Source: Chloroflexota bacterium
GTDB lineage: Bacteria; Chloroflexota; Anaerolineae; UBA1429
DNA: 5,548 bases
Assembly: GCA_012513595.1 (NCBI GenBank)
Contig: JAAZBY010000323.1
Location: forward strand, 1 to 5,548
Direction: 5' to 3'
A model generated the notes under the pieces. It searched no databases. It had not been told where the DNA came from and saw only the letters and a list, made by a program, of their open reading frames with translations. Of the stretch, positions 1 to 5,513 are shown one piece after another; the stretch's first letter is position 1; each line of letters begins with the position of its first letter. The position numbers and the translations under genes are program-made.

Positions 1-2
1 AC

Positions 3-1724
3 AAGAACGCCGAGCTGCAGCCCTCCCCGCCCGAGAACCTCGCCTCCGGCACCGCCGAGAACAAGGTCCTGGCCGAGCTCTCCACGCCGGACGACACGAC
101 GGTGATCATCAAGTTCGCGCAGCCCCGGCCGCTCTTCGGCTACGAAGTGGTGGGGCACAACGTGCCGATCTTTTCCCCGGGGCACTTTATGCAGCAGTAC
201 CACCCCGACTTTGTGGACGTGGCCAAGCTCGAGGCCACCGCCAAGGCCGCCGGCTTTGACTCCTGGGTGTCGTACTACAAGGACCGCGACCTGTGGTACA
301 TGAACATCGCCAGGCCCAGCGTGTACGCCTGGATCCCGACGAACGCCCTGTCAGAGGAGCTCTTTATCATGGAGCGCAACCCCTACTTCTGGCAGGTCGA
401 CCCGGAGGGGGCCCAGCTGCCCTATGTGGACAAGGTGGCGCACCGCCTGTTTGAGACGCCCGAGGTCCTCAACCTGTGGATCGTCAACGGCGAGATCGAC
501 TTTCAGGGGCGCCACGTCGACATCGGCAACTTTACCCTCTACAAGGAGAACGAAGAGAAGGGCGGCTTCAAGATGATCATGGGTGTGGACGCCTCTACCC
601 TCTGCTTCCTGCCCAACCACGCCTGCAAGAACCTGCGCGTGCGCGAGTTCTTCCAGGACCGCAACGTGCGCCTGGCGCTGTCGTACGCCGTCAACCGCAC
701 CGAGATCAACGAGCTGGTGTATGACGGCGTGGGCACGCCGCGGCAGTACGGGGCGCTCTCCATGTCTCCGGATGCCTATGCGCCGCTGCAGAACGCCTAT
801 CTCGAGTACGACGTGGACAAGGCCAACGCCCTGCTCGACGAGGCCGGGTATAAAGAGCGCGACGCCGACGGCTTTCGCAAGTTCAAGGATGGCTCCGGAG
901 ACACCCTGTCGTTCATCATCGAGGGCTTTGCGGTGACGGGCGAGCAGTTCATGGACGCCATCCTGATGATCATCAACTACTTGAAGGAGGTGGGCCTCAA
1001 GTGCAACTACTACTCGGTGGAGCGGTCGCTGTACAGCGCCCACTATGAGGCCAACGAGATCGAGTCGAGCATGACGTTTGGCTTTACGGGGTACACCGTC
1101 TTCCTGACGGTGACGCCGTACATCATCCTCGGCACCGCCCTCGACACGCCCTGGTCGGGCGGGTGGGGCTGGTACCACGAGCAGCCGGAGAGCCCCAACG
1201 CCGAAAAGCCGCCCGAAGGGCACTGGATCTGGGAGATCTGGGGCATCTGGGACAAGCTGATCGCCGAGGCGGACGAGGCCAAGCGGCAGGACTACCTGTG
1301 GCAGATTCTGGACATCTGGGCGCGCGAGCTGCCCATCGTGGGCTACCTGGGTGAGTTCCCCAAGCCGTTCATCGTCAAGAACGGGCTGCACAACTTTGCG
1401 AGTGGCTACCCGAACGAGGACCTGATGAAGGATGAGAGCGTGCTGGGCAGCCAGACGCTCTACTGGGACGAGCCGGAGAAGCACGTCTTGCCCGGCCTGC
1501 GGAAGGATAGGATCCCCATCCATGACCCCCGGGGTCTTCCGGCCGTCCTCGGCCGGGACCCCGGGGGTCTAGAGGGCGGCAAGCTTGCCAATCCTGTCCT
1601 TCTTGTCGTCCCGCGCAGCGCGGCGAGGCGGAAGGACAGAGGAACAGACAGGATGAACAGGACTCACAGGATTCAAGACCTGTGCGGGCACAGACTCCCC
1701 GCCCCCGGTCCAGTAATCCTGTAA
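3..1724 (+). CDS. ABC transporter substrate-binding protein, family 5 (peptide/nickel/oligosaccharide type), 5'-truncated
   Basis: This is the extracytoplasmic binding protein of an ABC importer. It captures a solute outside the membrane and delivers it to a permease pair. The reading frame is open from the left edge, so the signal peptide and N-terminal lobe lie outside the window; the GTG at 102 is an internal codon. Family SBP_bac_5 hallmarks include the stretch MERNPYFWQVDPEGAQLPYV (about 370-430), a short GEIDFQ segment, FQDRNVRLALSYAVNRTEIN (about 650-710), and YDVDKANALLDEAGYK (about 808-855). The C-terminal lobe is Trp-rich (HWIWEIWGIW), which could suit a sugar or aromatic ligand, but substrate cannot be read from this. 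Family-like sequence ends near TLYWDEPEKH (about 1484). The remaining roughly 80 codons run through a hairpin and into the 143-bp repeat and look non-native. The true stop may be TAG at 1508-1510, one frame away. Family assignment is firm; the 3' end is doubtful. Confidence 0.9.
   Translation, partial: KNAELQPSPPENLASGTAENKVLAELSTPDDTTVIIKFAQPRPLFGYEVVGHNVPIFSPGHFMQQYHPDFVDVAKLEATAKAAGFDSWVSYYKDRDLWYMNIARPSVYAWIPTNALSEELFIMERNPYFWQVDPEGAQLPYVDKVAHRLFETPEVLNLWIVNGEIDFQGRHVDIGNFTLYKENEEKGGFKMIMGVDASTLCFLPNHACKNLRVREFFQDRNVRLALSYAVNRTEINELVYDGVGTPRQYGALSMSPDAYAPLQNAYLEYDVDKANALLDEAGYKERDADGFRKFKDGSGDTLSFIIEGFAVTGEQFMDAILMIINYLKEVGLKCNYYSVERSLYSAHYEANEIESSMTFGFTGYTVFLTVTPYIILGTALDTPWSGGWGWYHEQPESPNAEKPPEGHWIWEIWGIWDKLIAEADEAKRQDYLWQILDIWARELPIVGYLGEFPKPFIVKNGLHNFASGYPNEDLMKDESVLGSQTLYWDEPEKHVLPGLRKDRIPIHDPRGLPAVLGRDPGGLEGGKLANPVLLVVPRSAARRKDRGTDRMNRTHRIQDLCGHRLPAPGPVIL
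1524..1569. terminator. Large GC-rich inverted repeat, possible terminator hairpin after the solute-binding protein gene
   Basis: The left arm (1524-1544) and right arm (1551-1569) are near-perfect complements: GACCCCCGGGGTC pairs with GACCCCGGGGGTC, and CCGGCC pairs with GGCCGG. Two extra bases bulge on the left arm and one on the right, and a six-base loop (GTCCTC) separates the arms. The left 13-mer is itself palindromic around its central C. The position just after the homologous end of the upstream protein fits a transcript-end structure. No T-run follows, so it is not a classic intrinsic terminator. It lies inside the open frame of the upstream gene, which argues that frame is extended artificially there. 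Confidence 0.5.
1578..1589. repeat. Perfect 12-bp palindrome abutting the repeat array
   Basis: GGCAAGCTTGCC is a perfect palindrome and ends exactly one base before the first AATCCTGT of the repeat array. It may mark the repeat boundary. No matching target-site duplication is visible on the far side of the array. Confidence 0.4.
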
Positions 1725-1890
1725 ATCCTGTACATCCTGTCCTTCTTGTCGTCCCGCGCGGCGCGGCGAGGCGGAAGGACAGAAGAGCAGACAGGATTCA
1801 CAGGATTCACAGGATTCAAGACCTGTGGAGCCCCAGACTCTCCATCCCCAGTCCGGTAATCCTGTGAATCCTGTAAATCCTGTCCTTCTT
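1590..1890. repeat. 143-bp tandem direct repeat (two units plus partial third) with internal 9-bp words and inverted arms
   Basis: Unit 1 (1591-1733) and unit 2 (1734-1876) align without gaps, with about 17 differences by hand count; a third unit starts at 1877 (ATCCTGTCCTTCTT) and then degenerates. Each unit has the same order: ATCCTGTCCTTCTTGTCGTC, a GC core, GAAGGACAGA, three 9-mers of type ACAGGATTC, a spacer of about 40 bases containing AAGACCTGTG and CAGACTC, then three 9-mers of type AATCCTGTN. The 9-mer arms are inverted: 1648-1673 pairs with 1715-1740 (23 of 26) and 1791-1816 with 1858-1883 (25 of 26). The 9-bp period makes tripeptide repeats in every frame (NPV, HRI, GFT, ESC), so open frames here are artefacts. 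This resembles a dispersed intergenic hairpin repeat, not a gene; no transposase is present. Confidence 0.9.
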
Positions 1891-1919
1891 TCTTCCTCTT
1901 CCTCCTGTCCTTCTTCCCG
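1884..1919 (+). repeat. Polypyrimidine tract at the right end of the repeat array
   Basis: This run consists almost entirely of C and T (one G at 1907) and reads as degenerate copies of CCTGTCCTTCTT; the motif recurs at 1904-1915, followed by CCCGCGGTCGCGGCGG. That resembles the GC core of the repeat unit, so this is probably a decayed third/fourth unit start. It separates the array from the downstream promoter. Confidence 0.5.
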
Positions 1920-1945
1920 CGGTCGCGGCGGGGGGCGCGGCGGGC

Positions 1946-1951
1946 TATAAT
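1946..1951 (+). promoter_or_regulatory. -10 box (TATAAT) for the small membrane protein gene
   Basis: A perfect TATAAT stands out in very GC-rich sequence about 46 bases ahead of the ATG at 1992. The 17-18 bp spacing upstream holds only GC-rich sequence, so no -35 element is recognisable; activation by a factor, or chance, remains possible. A Shine-Dalgarno GGGGAGG at 1977-1983 lies 8 bases before the start codon. Confidence 0.5.
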
Positions 1952-1991
1952 CCCGGCGCTGGCAGACCGACTTTTTGGGGAGGGCAGGGCG

Positions 1992-2360
1992 ATGCGGGCC
2001 AACCGAGGGGTGCTGATCGTGGATGGGCTGTTGGCCCTGGGCGCTTGGGCGGCGCTGGCCCTCTTGATGAACAGCGTCGCGCCGGGCACCTTCACCCAGG
2101 CGCTCTTTCTGGCCATCCTGGGCCTGGCCGTGGGCCTCACCGCGCTGCCCCTGGCCCACGCCCTCGGCGACCGCTGGGCCACTCCTCTGGGCCGCCGGGG
2201 CAACCTGCAGCGCGCCGCCCGCCAGGGCGCCATCGGCGGCCTCTTGGCGGCCGTGCTGATGGGCCTGCGCTTCCTGCGCGTCCTGAACATCTGGGTGGCG
2301 CTGGCCCTGATCATGGCCGCCGTGGTGGTCGAGGCGCTCCTGCGCCTGCGCTTCCGCTAG
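1992..2360 (+). CDS. Small integral membrane protein of unknown function (122 aa)
   Basis: I do not recognise a family. The protein is mostly hydrophobic, with four likely membrane helices at about residues 6-26, 36-58, 78-97 and 98-117. A short basic loop (about 60-77, with RWATPLGRRGNLQRAARQG) joins helices 2 and 3. There is no cleavable signal peptide, cysteine pair or catalytic motif. The ATG start is supported by GGGGAGG eight bases upstream and the TATAAT box at 1946. It forms a single-gene unit: the structured repeat separates it from the solute-binding gene, and it converges on infA, whose terminator begins 27 bases after the stop. The hydrophobic pattern and start signals support a real gene; function is unknown. 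Confidence 0.75.
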   Translation: MRANRGVLIVDGLLALGAWAALALLMNSVAPGTFTQALFLAILGLAVGLTALPLAHALGDRWATPLGRRGNLQRAARQGAIGGLLAAVLMGLRFLRVLNIWVALALIMAAVVVEALLRLRFR

Positions 2361-2386
2361 GCGGCCCTCGCCCGGCGCGGGGCACG

Positions 2387-2409
2387 AAAAAGCCGAGCCA
2401 AGGCTCGGC
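2387..2409 (-). terminator. Rho-independent terminator of infA
   Basis: Read on the minus strand, GCCGAGCC and GGCTCGGC form a 7-bp stem with a four-base loop, followed directly by TTTTT (plus-strand AAAAA at 2387-2391). It sits 29 bases after the infA stop codon. No T-run follows on the plus strand, so it serves the minus-strand gene. Confidence 0.85.
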
Positions 2410-2438
2410 CAAGGGACTGACTGGGGCAAGGACGGGCG

Positions 2439-2699
2439 CTAGTCCATTTCCTCGTCGCCAGTGCTGCGGCGCTGCTGCTTGTACCGCCAGGTAATGCGGC
2501 CGCGCTGCAGGTCGTACGGGGAGAGTTCCACGCGCACGCGGTCTCCGAGGATGATGCGAATGTAGTACTTGCGCAACTTGCCCGACAGGTACGCCAGTAC
2601 CTCGTGGCCGTTGTCCAGCTCTACCCGGAACTGCGTGTTCGGCAGCGTCTCCACGACGGTGCCCTCAACTTCGATCTTTTGCTCGCTCGCTCGAACCAT
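2439..2699 (-). CDS. infA: Translation initiation factor IF-1
   Basis: IF-1 is a cytosolic single-domain OB-fold (S1-like) protein that binds the 30S A site and helps IF-2 and IF-3 set the start codon. The 86-residue product carries the family sequence [20 protein letters not shown] (from residue 9), then [20 protein letters not shown] and [20 protein letters not shown], ending RYK at 74. Usual length is about 72; the excess is a C-terminal tail [12 protein letters not shown] with mixed charge. The start MVRASEQK fits the family N-terminus; AAGGAG lies only three bases upstream and GGAGGG thirteen bases upstream. The frame stays open upstream to about 3089, but that part does not resemble IF-1. 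The gene stands alone rather than in a ribosomal-protein operon and has its own promoter and terminator. Confidence 0.97.
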   Translation of the reverse strand: MVRASEQKIEVEGTVVETLPNTQFRVELDNGHEVLAYLSGKLRKYYIRIILGDRVRVELSPYDLQRGRITWRYKQQRRSTGDEEMD

Positions 2700-2823
2700 A
2701 GACTCCTTGTGTCCCTCCGCAACGGGCGCCGCAACCGCCTGATCCGCGCCACCACGTGGCACGTTCCAAGGGCCCCACAGCGCCTGGCTGACGGCGCGCG
2801 CTGCCGACCCCGCGTACCCTGTC

Positions 2824-2852
2824 AGTATACCAGCCCAGCCCAGGGCAGTCAA
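2824..2852 (-). promoter_or_regulatory. Sigma70 promoter of infA (TTGACT-17-TATACT, extended -10)
   Basis: On the minus strand TTGACT (2852-2847) is followed after exactly 17 bases by TATACT (2829-2824), with TGG just before the -10 as in extended -10 promoters. The predicted transcript start is near 2817, leaving a leader of about 118 nt before the infA ATG. That leader is GC-rich and contains the palindrome CCACGTGG at 2752-2759; I see no recognisable riboswitch in it. Confidence 0.8.
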
Positions 2853-2868
2853 GGATTCCGCGGGCAGC

Positions 2869-2902
2869 AAAACGCCCCGCCAGCCACATCGCCGGCGGGG
2901 CG
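2869..2902 (-). terminator. Rho-independent terminator of the symporter gene
   Basis: On the minus strand CGCCCCGCC (2902-2894) pairs perfectly with GGCGGGGCG (2881-2873) around a 12-base loop and is followed by TTTT. It begins 36 bases after the symporter stop and lies just upstream of the infA -35 box, so it insulates infA from symporter transcription. Confidence 0.8.
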
Positions 2903-2938
2903 CACGATCACCTCGCGCACGAATACTCGGCCCCAGGC

Positions 2939-4357
2939 TTACCCGAACAGGCCCAGGCCAGACAGGAGCACGACGAGCACCGCCAACGGCGACACGAACT
3001 TGACCACGAAGGAGAAGAAGCGAATCACCGACTCGTTGTTCAGCTTGCCGTCGTTGGAGAGGGCCTTCTTGAGGTCCGGATAGGACCACGTCCAGCCCAC
3101 GAACAGGCAGATGAACAGCCCGCCGATCGGCAGGAGCAGGTTCGAGGTGACATAATCGAACAGGTCGAACATGGTCATCCCGAACAGCTTAAAGTTGGCC
3201 ATCAGGCTGTTCGACAGGGCCGCCGTCGAGCCGACCAGGGCCAGCAGGCCCACCGTCAGCAGCGTGGCGTTGCGGCGCGACCAGCCCAGCCGCTCGTTCA
3301 AGAAGGCCACCGGCACTTCCGCCAGCGAGAGCATGGCCCCCGTGGCCGCTACCGCCGCCAGGACGAAGAACAGCACCATGAAAAAGCCACCGAGCGGCAT
3401 CGAGGAGAACACCGCCGGGATGGTGATGAACAAGAGCGAGGGGCCGGCCGTCGGCTCGAACCCAAAGGCGAACACCGCCGGGAAGATGGCGATGCCGGCC
3501 AGCATCGACACGGCCACGTCCGACAGCATCACCCGCACCGCCGTCTTGGGGATGTCCTGGTCCTCACGAAAGTAGGAGCCGTAGGTGATCATGGTGCCCA
3601 TGCCCACGCTCAGCTTGAAGAACGAGAGCCCCAGTGCGGCCAGCACCACGGTCCCGGTGATGGCGGAAAAGTCGGGCTTGAACAGGAAGGCCAGGCCCTC
3701 GGAGGCGCCGGGCAGCGTCAGGCTGCGCACGCAGACGGCCAACAGCAGGACGAACAGGAGCGGCAGCAGCCGCTTGGTCATCCGCTCGATCCCCTTGGAC
3801 ACGCCGGCGTAGATGATGGCGCCCACCCAGATGAGCACCACCCACTGCCAGATCAGCGACTGCCAGGGATTCGTGATCAGGTCGCTGAACACGGCCGAGG
3901 TGACCTCGGGGCTGGTGGAGGCCAGCGCGCCCGCCGAGCCCTGGAACATGCTGATGATCGTCTTGACGATGTAGGCAAAGAGCCAGGCCGCCACTTCGGT
4001 GTAGAAGGCCATGATCAGGAAGGCGGCCAGCACGCCCGCGGCGCCCACCAGCCACCAGGGGGTCTTGGGGGCTAGCTTGCGCATCGAGCCGATCGCGTCG
4101 GTGCGGCCGCGTCGGCCGATCACGTGCTCAGAGATCATCACGGGTAGGCCCACAAAGATGGTGGCCAACACGTAGATGACGACAAAGGCAGCGCCGCCGT
4201 TCGTTCCGGTCATTGAGGGGAACTTCCAGATGTTGCCCAGGCCCACGGCCGAGCCGAGGGTGGCCGCCACCACGCCTAGTCGCGTGGTGAAGGTATCCCG
4301 AGCGGGTGTGGTGGGGGCCTTTGCGGCCCGTGGTGATGTAGTCTCACGAGATGGCAC
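2939..4357 (-). CDS. Neurotransmitter:sodium symporter (NSS/SNF) family transporter
   Basis: This is a secondary transporter of the LeuT fold, probably importing an amino acid or related small solute in symport with an ion. The 472 residues give about 11 membrane helices, the usual bacterial number. Helix 1 carries the signature [13 protein letters not shown] (35-47), matching LeuT GNAVGLGNFLRFP, followed by [12 protein letters not shown]. Helix 6 is [17 protein letters not shown] (246-262), and SYFREDQDI follows as in LeuT. The position of LeuT Thr254, a Na1 ligand, is Lys248 here; LeuT Asn286 aligns with Asp280. In helix 8 the Na2 Thr-Ser pair is not clear (AATGAMLS, 337-344). The start is GTG, chosen because GGAGGAGG lies six bases upstream. 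It is transcribed alone from a strong promoter through a long structured leader and is divergent from the amidase gene. Family is certain; substrate and coupling ion are unknown. Confidence 0.95.
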   Translation of the reverse strand: MPSRETTSPRAAKAPTTPARDTFTTRLGVVAATLGSAVGLGNIWKFPSMTGTNGGAAFVVIYVLATIFVGLPVMISEHVIGRRGRTDAIGSMRKLAPKTPWWLVGAAGVLAAFLIMAFYTEVAAWLFAYIVKTIISMFQGSAGALASTSPEVTSAVFSDLITNPWQSLIWQWVVLIWVGAIIYAGVSKGIERMTKRLLPLLFVLLLAVCVRSLTLPGASEGLAFLFKPDFSAITGTVVLAALGLSFFKLSVGMGTMITYGSYFREDQDIPKTAVRVMLSDVAVSMLAGIAIFPAVFAFGFEPTAGPSLLFITIPAVFSSMPLGGFFMVLFFVLAAVAATGAMLSLAEVPVAFLNERLGWSRRNATLLTVGLLALVGSTAALSNSLMANFKLFGMTMFDLFDYVTSNLLLPIGGLFICLFVGWTWSYPDLKKALSNDGKLNNESVIRFFSFVVKFVSPLAVLVVLLSGLGLFG

Positions 4358-4519
4358 TGCGAACCTCCTCCACGCGAACCCTTATGGCCGGCGCGGGGGG
4401 TGCCCGACCCAGTGACCGGTTGCAACAAAGGCTTGGGCGCGGTGCACGGTCACACCATCACCCAAGCCTTTCGTGCTTCCTTGCTGGATTGGAAATCCCC
4501 GGCCTTCGGCCGACGTTGC
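4358..4519 (-). promoter_or_regulatory. Long structured 5' leader of the symporter mRNA, candidate cis-regulatory RNA
   Basis: Between the predicted transcript start (about 4517) and the GTG lie about 160 nt. In mRNA order it offers hairpin CGGCC-GAA-GGCCG (4512-4500), hairpin GGAUU-UCC-AAUCC (4498-4486), and a long stem AAAGGCUUGGG/CCCAAGCCUUU (4471-4461 with 4437-4427). The long stem is capped by an inner hairpin GGUGU-GACCGU-GCACC (4456-4441). GUGACCG in the cap (4453-4447) is complementary to CGGUCAC downstream (4418-4412), a possible pseudoknot. GCAAC (4519-4515) could pair with GUUGC (4426-4422) to close the domain. I cannot match it to a known riboswitch, and the U-run after the long stem (UUUGUUG) is too weak for a clear terminator. 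Confidence 0.45.
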
Positions 4520-4523
4520 GACC

Positions 4524-4552
4524 ATAATAGACTGAAACAGGGCCGGTGTCAA
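4524..4552 (-). promoter_or_regulatory. Sigma70 promoter of the symporter gene (TTGACA-17-TATTAT)
   Basis: On the minus strand a perfect TTGACA (4552-4547) is followed after 17 bases by TATTAT (4529-4524). The expected transcript start is an A at about 4517. This is the closest match to consensus in the window and implies strong basal initiation upstream of the long leader. Confidence 0.85.
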
Positions 4553-4573
4553 GGTAAGGCGCAGAGCCTCACC
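4553..4573. promoter_or_regulatory. Imperfect dyad between divergent promoters, candidate operator
   Basis: GGTAAGGC and GCCTCACC are inverted with a five-base centre (GCAGA); seven of eight positions match. The dyad touches the symporter -35 box and lies 12 bases upstream of the amidase -35 box, a position suited to a dimeric regulator acting on both genes. No regulator gene is present in the window. Confidence 0.35.
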
Positions 4574-4585
4574 GTATCATCTCTG

Positions 4586-4614
4586 TTGACCGCCCCGCGC
4601 CCCCCGCGTACACT
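4586..4614 (+). promoter_or_regulatory. Sigma70 promoter of the amidase gene (TTGACC-17-TACACT)
   Basis: TTGACC (4586-4591) is followed after 17 bases by TACACT (4609-4614), giving a transcript start near 4621 and a leader of only about 23 bases. A strong GGAGGAG (4631-4637) sits six bases before the ATG at 4644. The -35 box is 33 bases from the divergent symporter -35 box. Confidence 0.7.
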
Positions 4615-4643
4615 GTGCCCCGCACCCCAGGGAGGAGCCTGCC

Positions 4644-5351
4644 ATGCCCCGTCGCACCCCGACGCTGCCACGCCCCCAACCCCTGCGCACCGCCATGGAC
4701 CGCCTGGCCCGGGCCGTGCGCACGGTCCTTTTCCTGATCGTCGGCCTGTTGGCCGTGCTGACCCTGTCGGAGCTGCCGGCCGTCCAGCGCTGGACGCGCG
4801 GCCTCGGCGGCCGGCGCCCGCTGGTGGGGCTGGTGGCCGGGCACTGGCAGAACGACTCGGGCGCCGTCTGCCCCGACGGCCTGCAAGAGGTCGACGTGAA
4901 CCTGGGAGTGGCCCGCCGCGTGGCGCAGCTCCTGCGTGAGCAGGGCTATGATGCCGAGGTGCTCCCCGAGTTCTCGGCGCTCCTGGACGGCTACCAGGCC
5001 GATGCCTTCCTGGCCGTCCACGCCGACTCTTGCCTGGAGGGCTACTCGGGGTTCAAGGTGGCGCGGCTGTCGACGGCCCTGCTGCCGGCGCCCAACGACC
5101 GGCTGGTGGCCGCCCTCGAGGAGGCCTACGCCACCGCCACGGGGCTGCCCAACCACGTCGACACCATCACCGACGATATGCGCCAGTACCACGCCCTGCG
5201 GCAGATCGCCGCGGAGACGCCGGGGGCGATCATTGAGTGTGGCTTCCTGGGTGGGGACCGGCACCTGCTGACGGCCGAGCCGGACCGCGTGGCGGTGGGG
5301 ATCGCCAACGGGCTGATGGCCTTTCTCCGCGAGGGAGAGGCGGGGGAGTAG
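4644..5351 (+). CDS. Membrane-anchored N-acetylmuramoyl-L-alanine amidase (Amidase_3 family)
   Basis: This is a zinc amidase that would cleave the bond between N-acetylmuramic acid and L-alanine in peptidoglycan, outside the membrane. The 235-residue protein starts with a basic segment and one hydrophobic helix (about 27-43, TVLFLIVGLLAVLTLSE), likely an uncleaved anchor. The Amidase_3 domain spans about 60-232. Expected zinc ligands are visible: His67 in VAGHW, Glu82 in LQEVDVNLGVA and His126 in AVHADS; the catalytic Glu198 is in AIIECGFLGGDRHLL. The domain is compact, with the first motif reduced from the usual DPGHGG to VAGHW. No SH3, LysM or SPOR domain is attached. Start 4644 is preferred over Met18 because GGAGGAG lies six bases upstream. 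It is divergent from the symporter gene. Family is confident from the four motifs; a sporulation or division role cannot be inferred. Confidence 0.88.
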   Translation: MPRRTPTLPRPQPLRTAMDRLARAVRTVLFLIVGLLAVLTLSELPAVQRWTRGLGGRRPLVGLVAGHWQNDSGAVCPDGLQEVDVNLGVARRVAQLLREQGYDAEVLPEFSALLDGYQADAFLAVHADSCLEGYSGFKVARLSTALLPAPNDRLVAALEEAYATATGLPNHVDTITDDMRQYHALRQIAAETPGAIIECGFLGGDRHLLTAEPDRVAVGIANGLMAFLREGEAGE

Positions 5352-5387
5352 GGGGGGCAGGCGCCCAGCGCAGCCCCGCGGCGGATC

Positions 5388-5513
5388 GCGCCGGGCCGCA
5401 CACCGGCAGGGATGAAAACGGGGCGCTCGGCGGGCCGATATGGAGTCGTCACGTGCGCCGGGCCGCACACTGGCAGGCATGAAAACGGGGTGCGCGGCGG
5501 GCCAATATGGAGT
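5388..5513. repeat. 59-bp imperfect direct repeat, period 67, downstream of the amidase gene
   Basis: Copy 1 (5388-5446) and copy 2 (5455-5513) match at 54 of 59 positions without gaps. Shared blocks include GCGCCGGGCCGCACAC, ATGAAAACGGGG, CGGCGGGCC and ATATGGAGT. The spacer of eight bases (5447-5454) is not repeated recognisably after copy 2. No gene is seen in 5352-5548; more units could follow beyond the window edge. Confidence 0.85.

Noticed and set aside
351..1523. 390-codon minus-strand frame opposite the solute-binding protein gene
   Set aside because: Antisense shadow of a gene with clear family motifs; its translation is low-complexity and resembles no family.
1682..1867. Short forward frame with HRIHRIHRI repeats inside the array
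   Set aside because: Lies wholly within the 143-bp repeat, and its tripeptide repeats simply reflect the 9-bp period.
1590..1890. CRISPR array
   Set aside because: The repeat is direct with a 143-bp period, the intervening parts are themselves repeated rather than unique, and no cas genes are present.
1673..2314. Second minus-strand open frame containing NPVNPVNPV-like repeats
   Set aside because: Same cause: repeat DNA plus antisense of a supported forward gene, in GC-rich sequence where stops are rare.
1569..2429. Long minus-strand open frame with repeats such as GFTGFTG and ESCESCESC
   Set aside because: It is built from the 9-bp repeat words and the antisense of the small membrane protein gene; the tripeptide repeats are frame artefacts and no start signal supports it.
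2700..3089. Upstream extension of infA to a 216-residue protein
   Set aside because: The upstream part crosses the infA promoter and the symporter terminator and lacks IF-1 similarity; the start at 2699 matches the family N-terminus.
4427..4471. Intrinsic terminator on either strand from the 11-bp AAAGGCTTGGG inverted repeat
   Set aside because: The stem is strong, but neither side is followed by a proper T-run (TTTCG or TTTGTTG), and the loop contains further structure; treated instead as part of the leader RNA.
4358..4519. Known riboswitch (cobalamin, T-box, glycine, THF) in the symporter leader
   Set aside because: I looked for characteristic conserved boxes of these classes and found only a fragment resembling the cobalamin CCACTG box, without the rest of the core.
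4569..5480. 303-codon minus-strand frame opposite the amidase gene
   Set aside because: Antisense shadow; the forward frame has all amidase active-site motifs, a promoter and a ribosome binding site.
5388..5513. CRISPR-like repeat/spacer structure
   Set aside because: Only two copies, a 59-bp block with an 8-bp gap and several mismatches; this does not fit repeat-spacer architecture.
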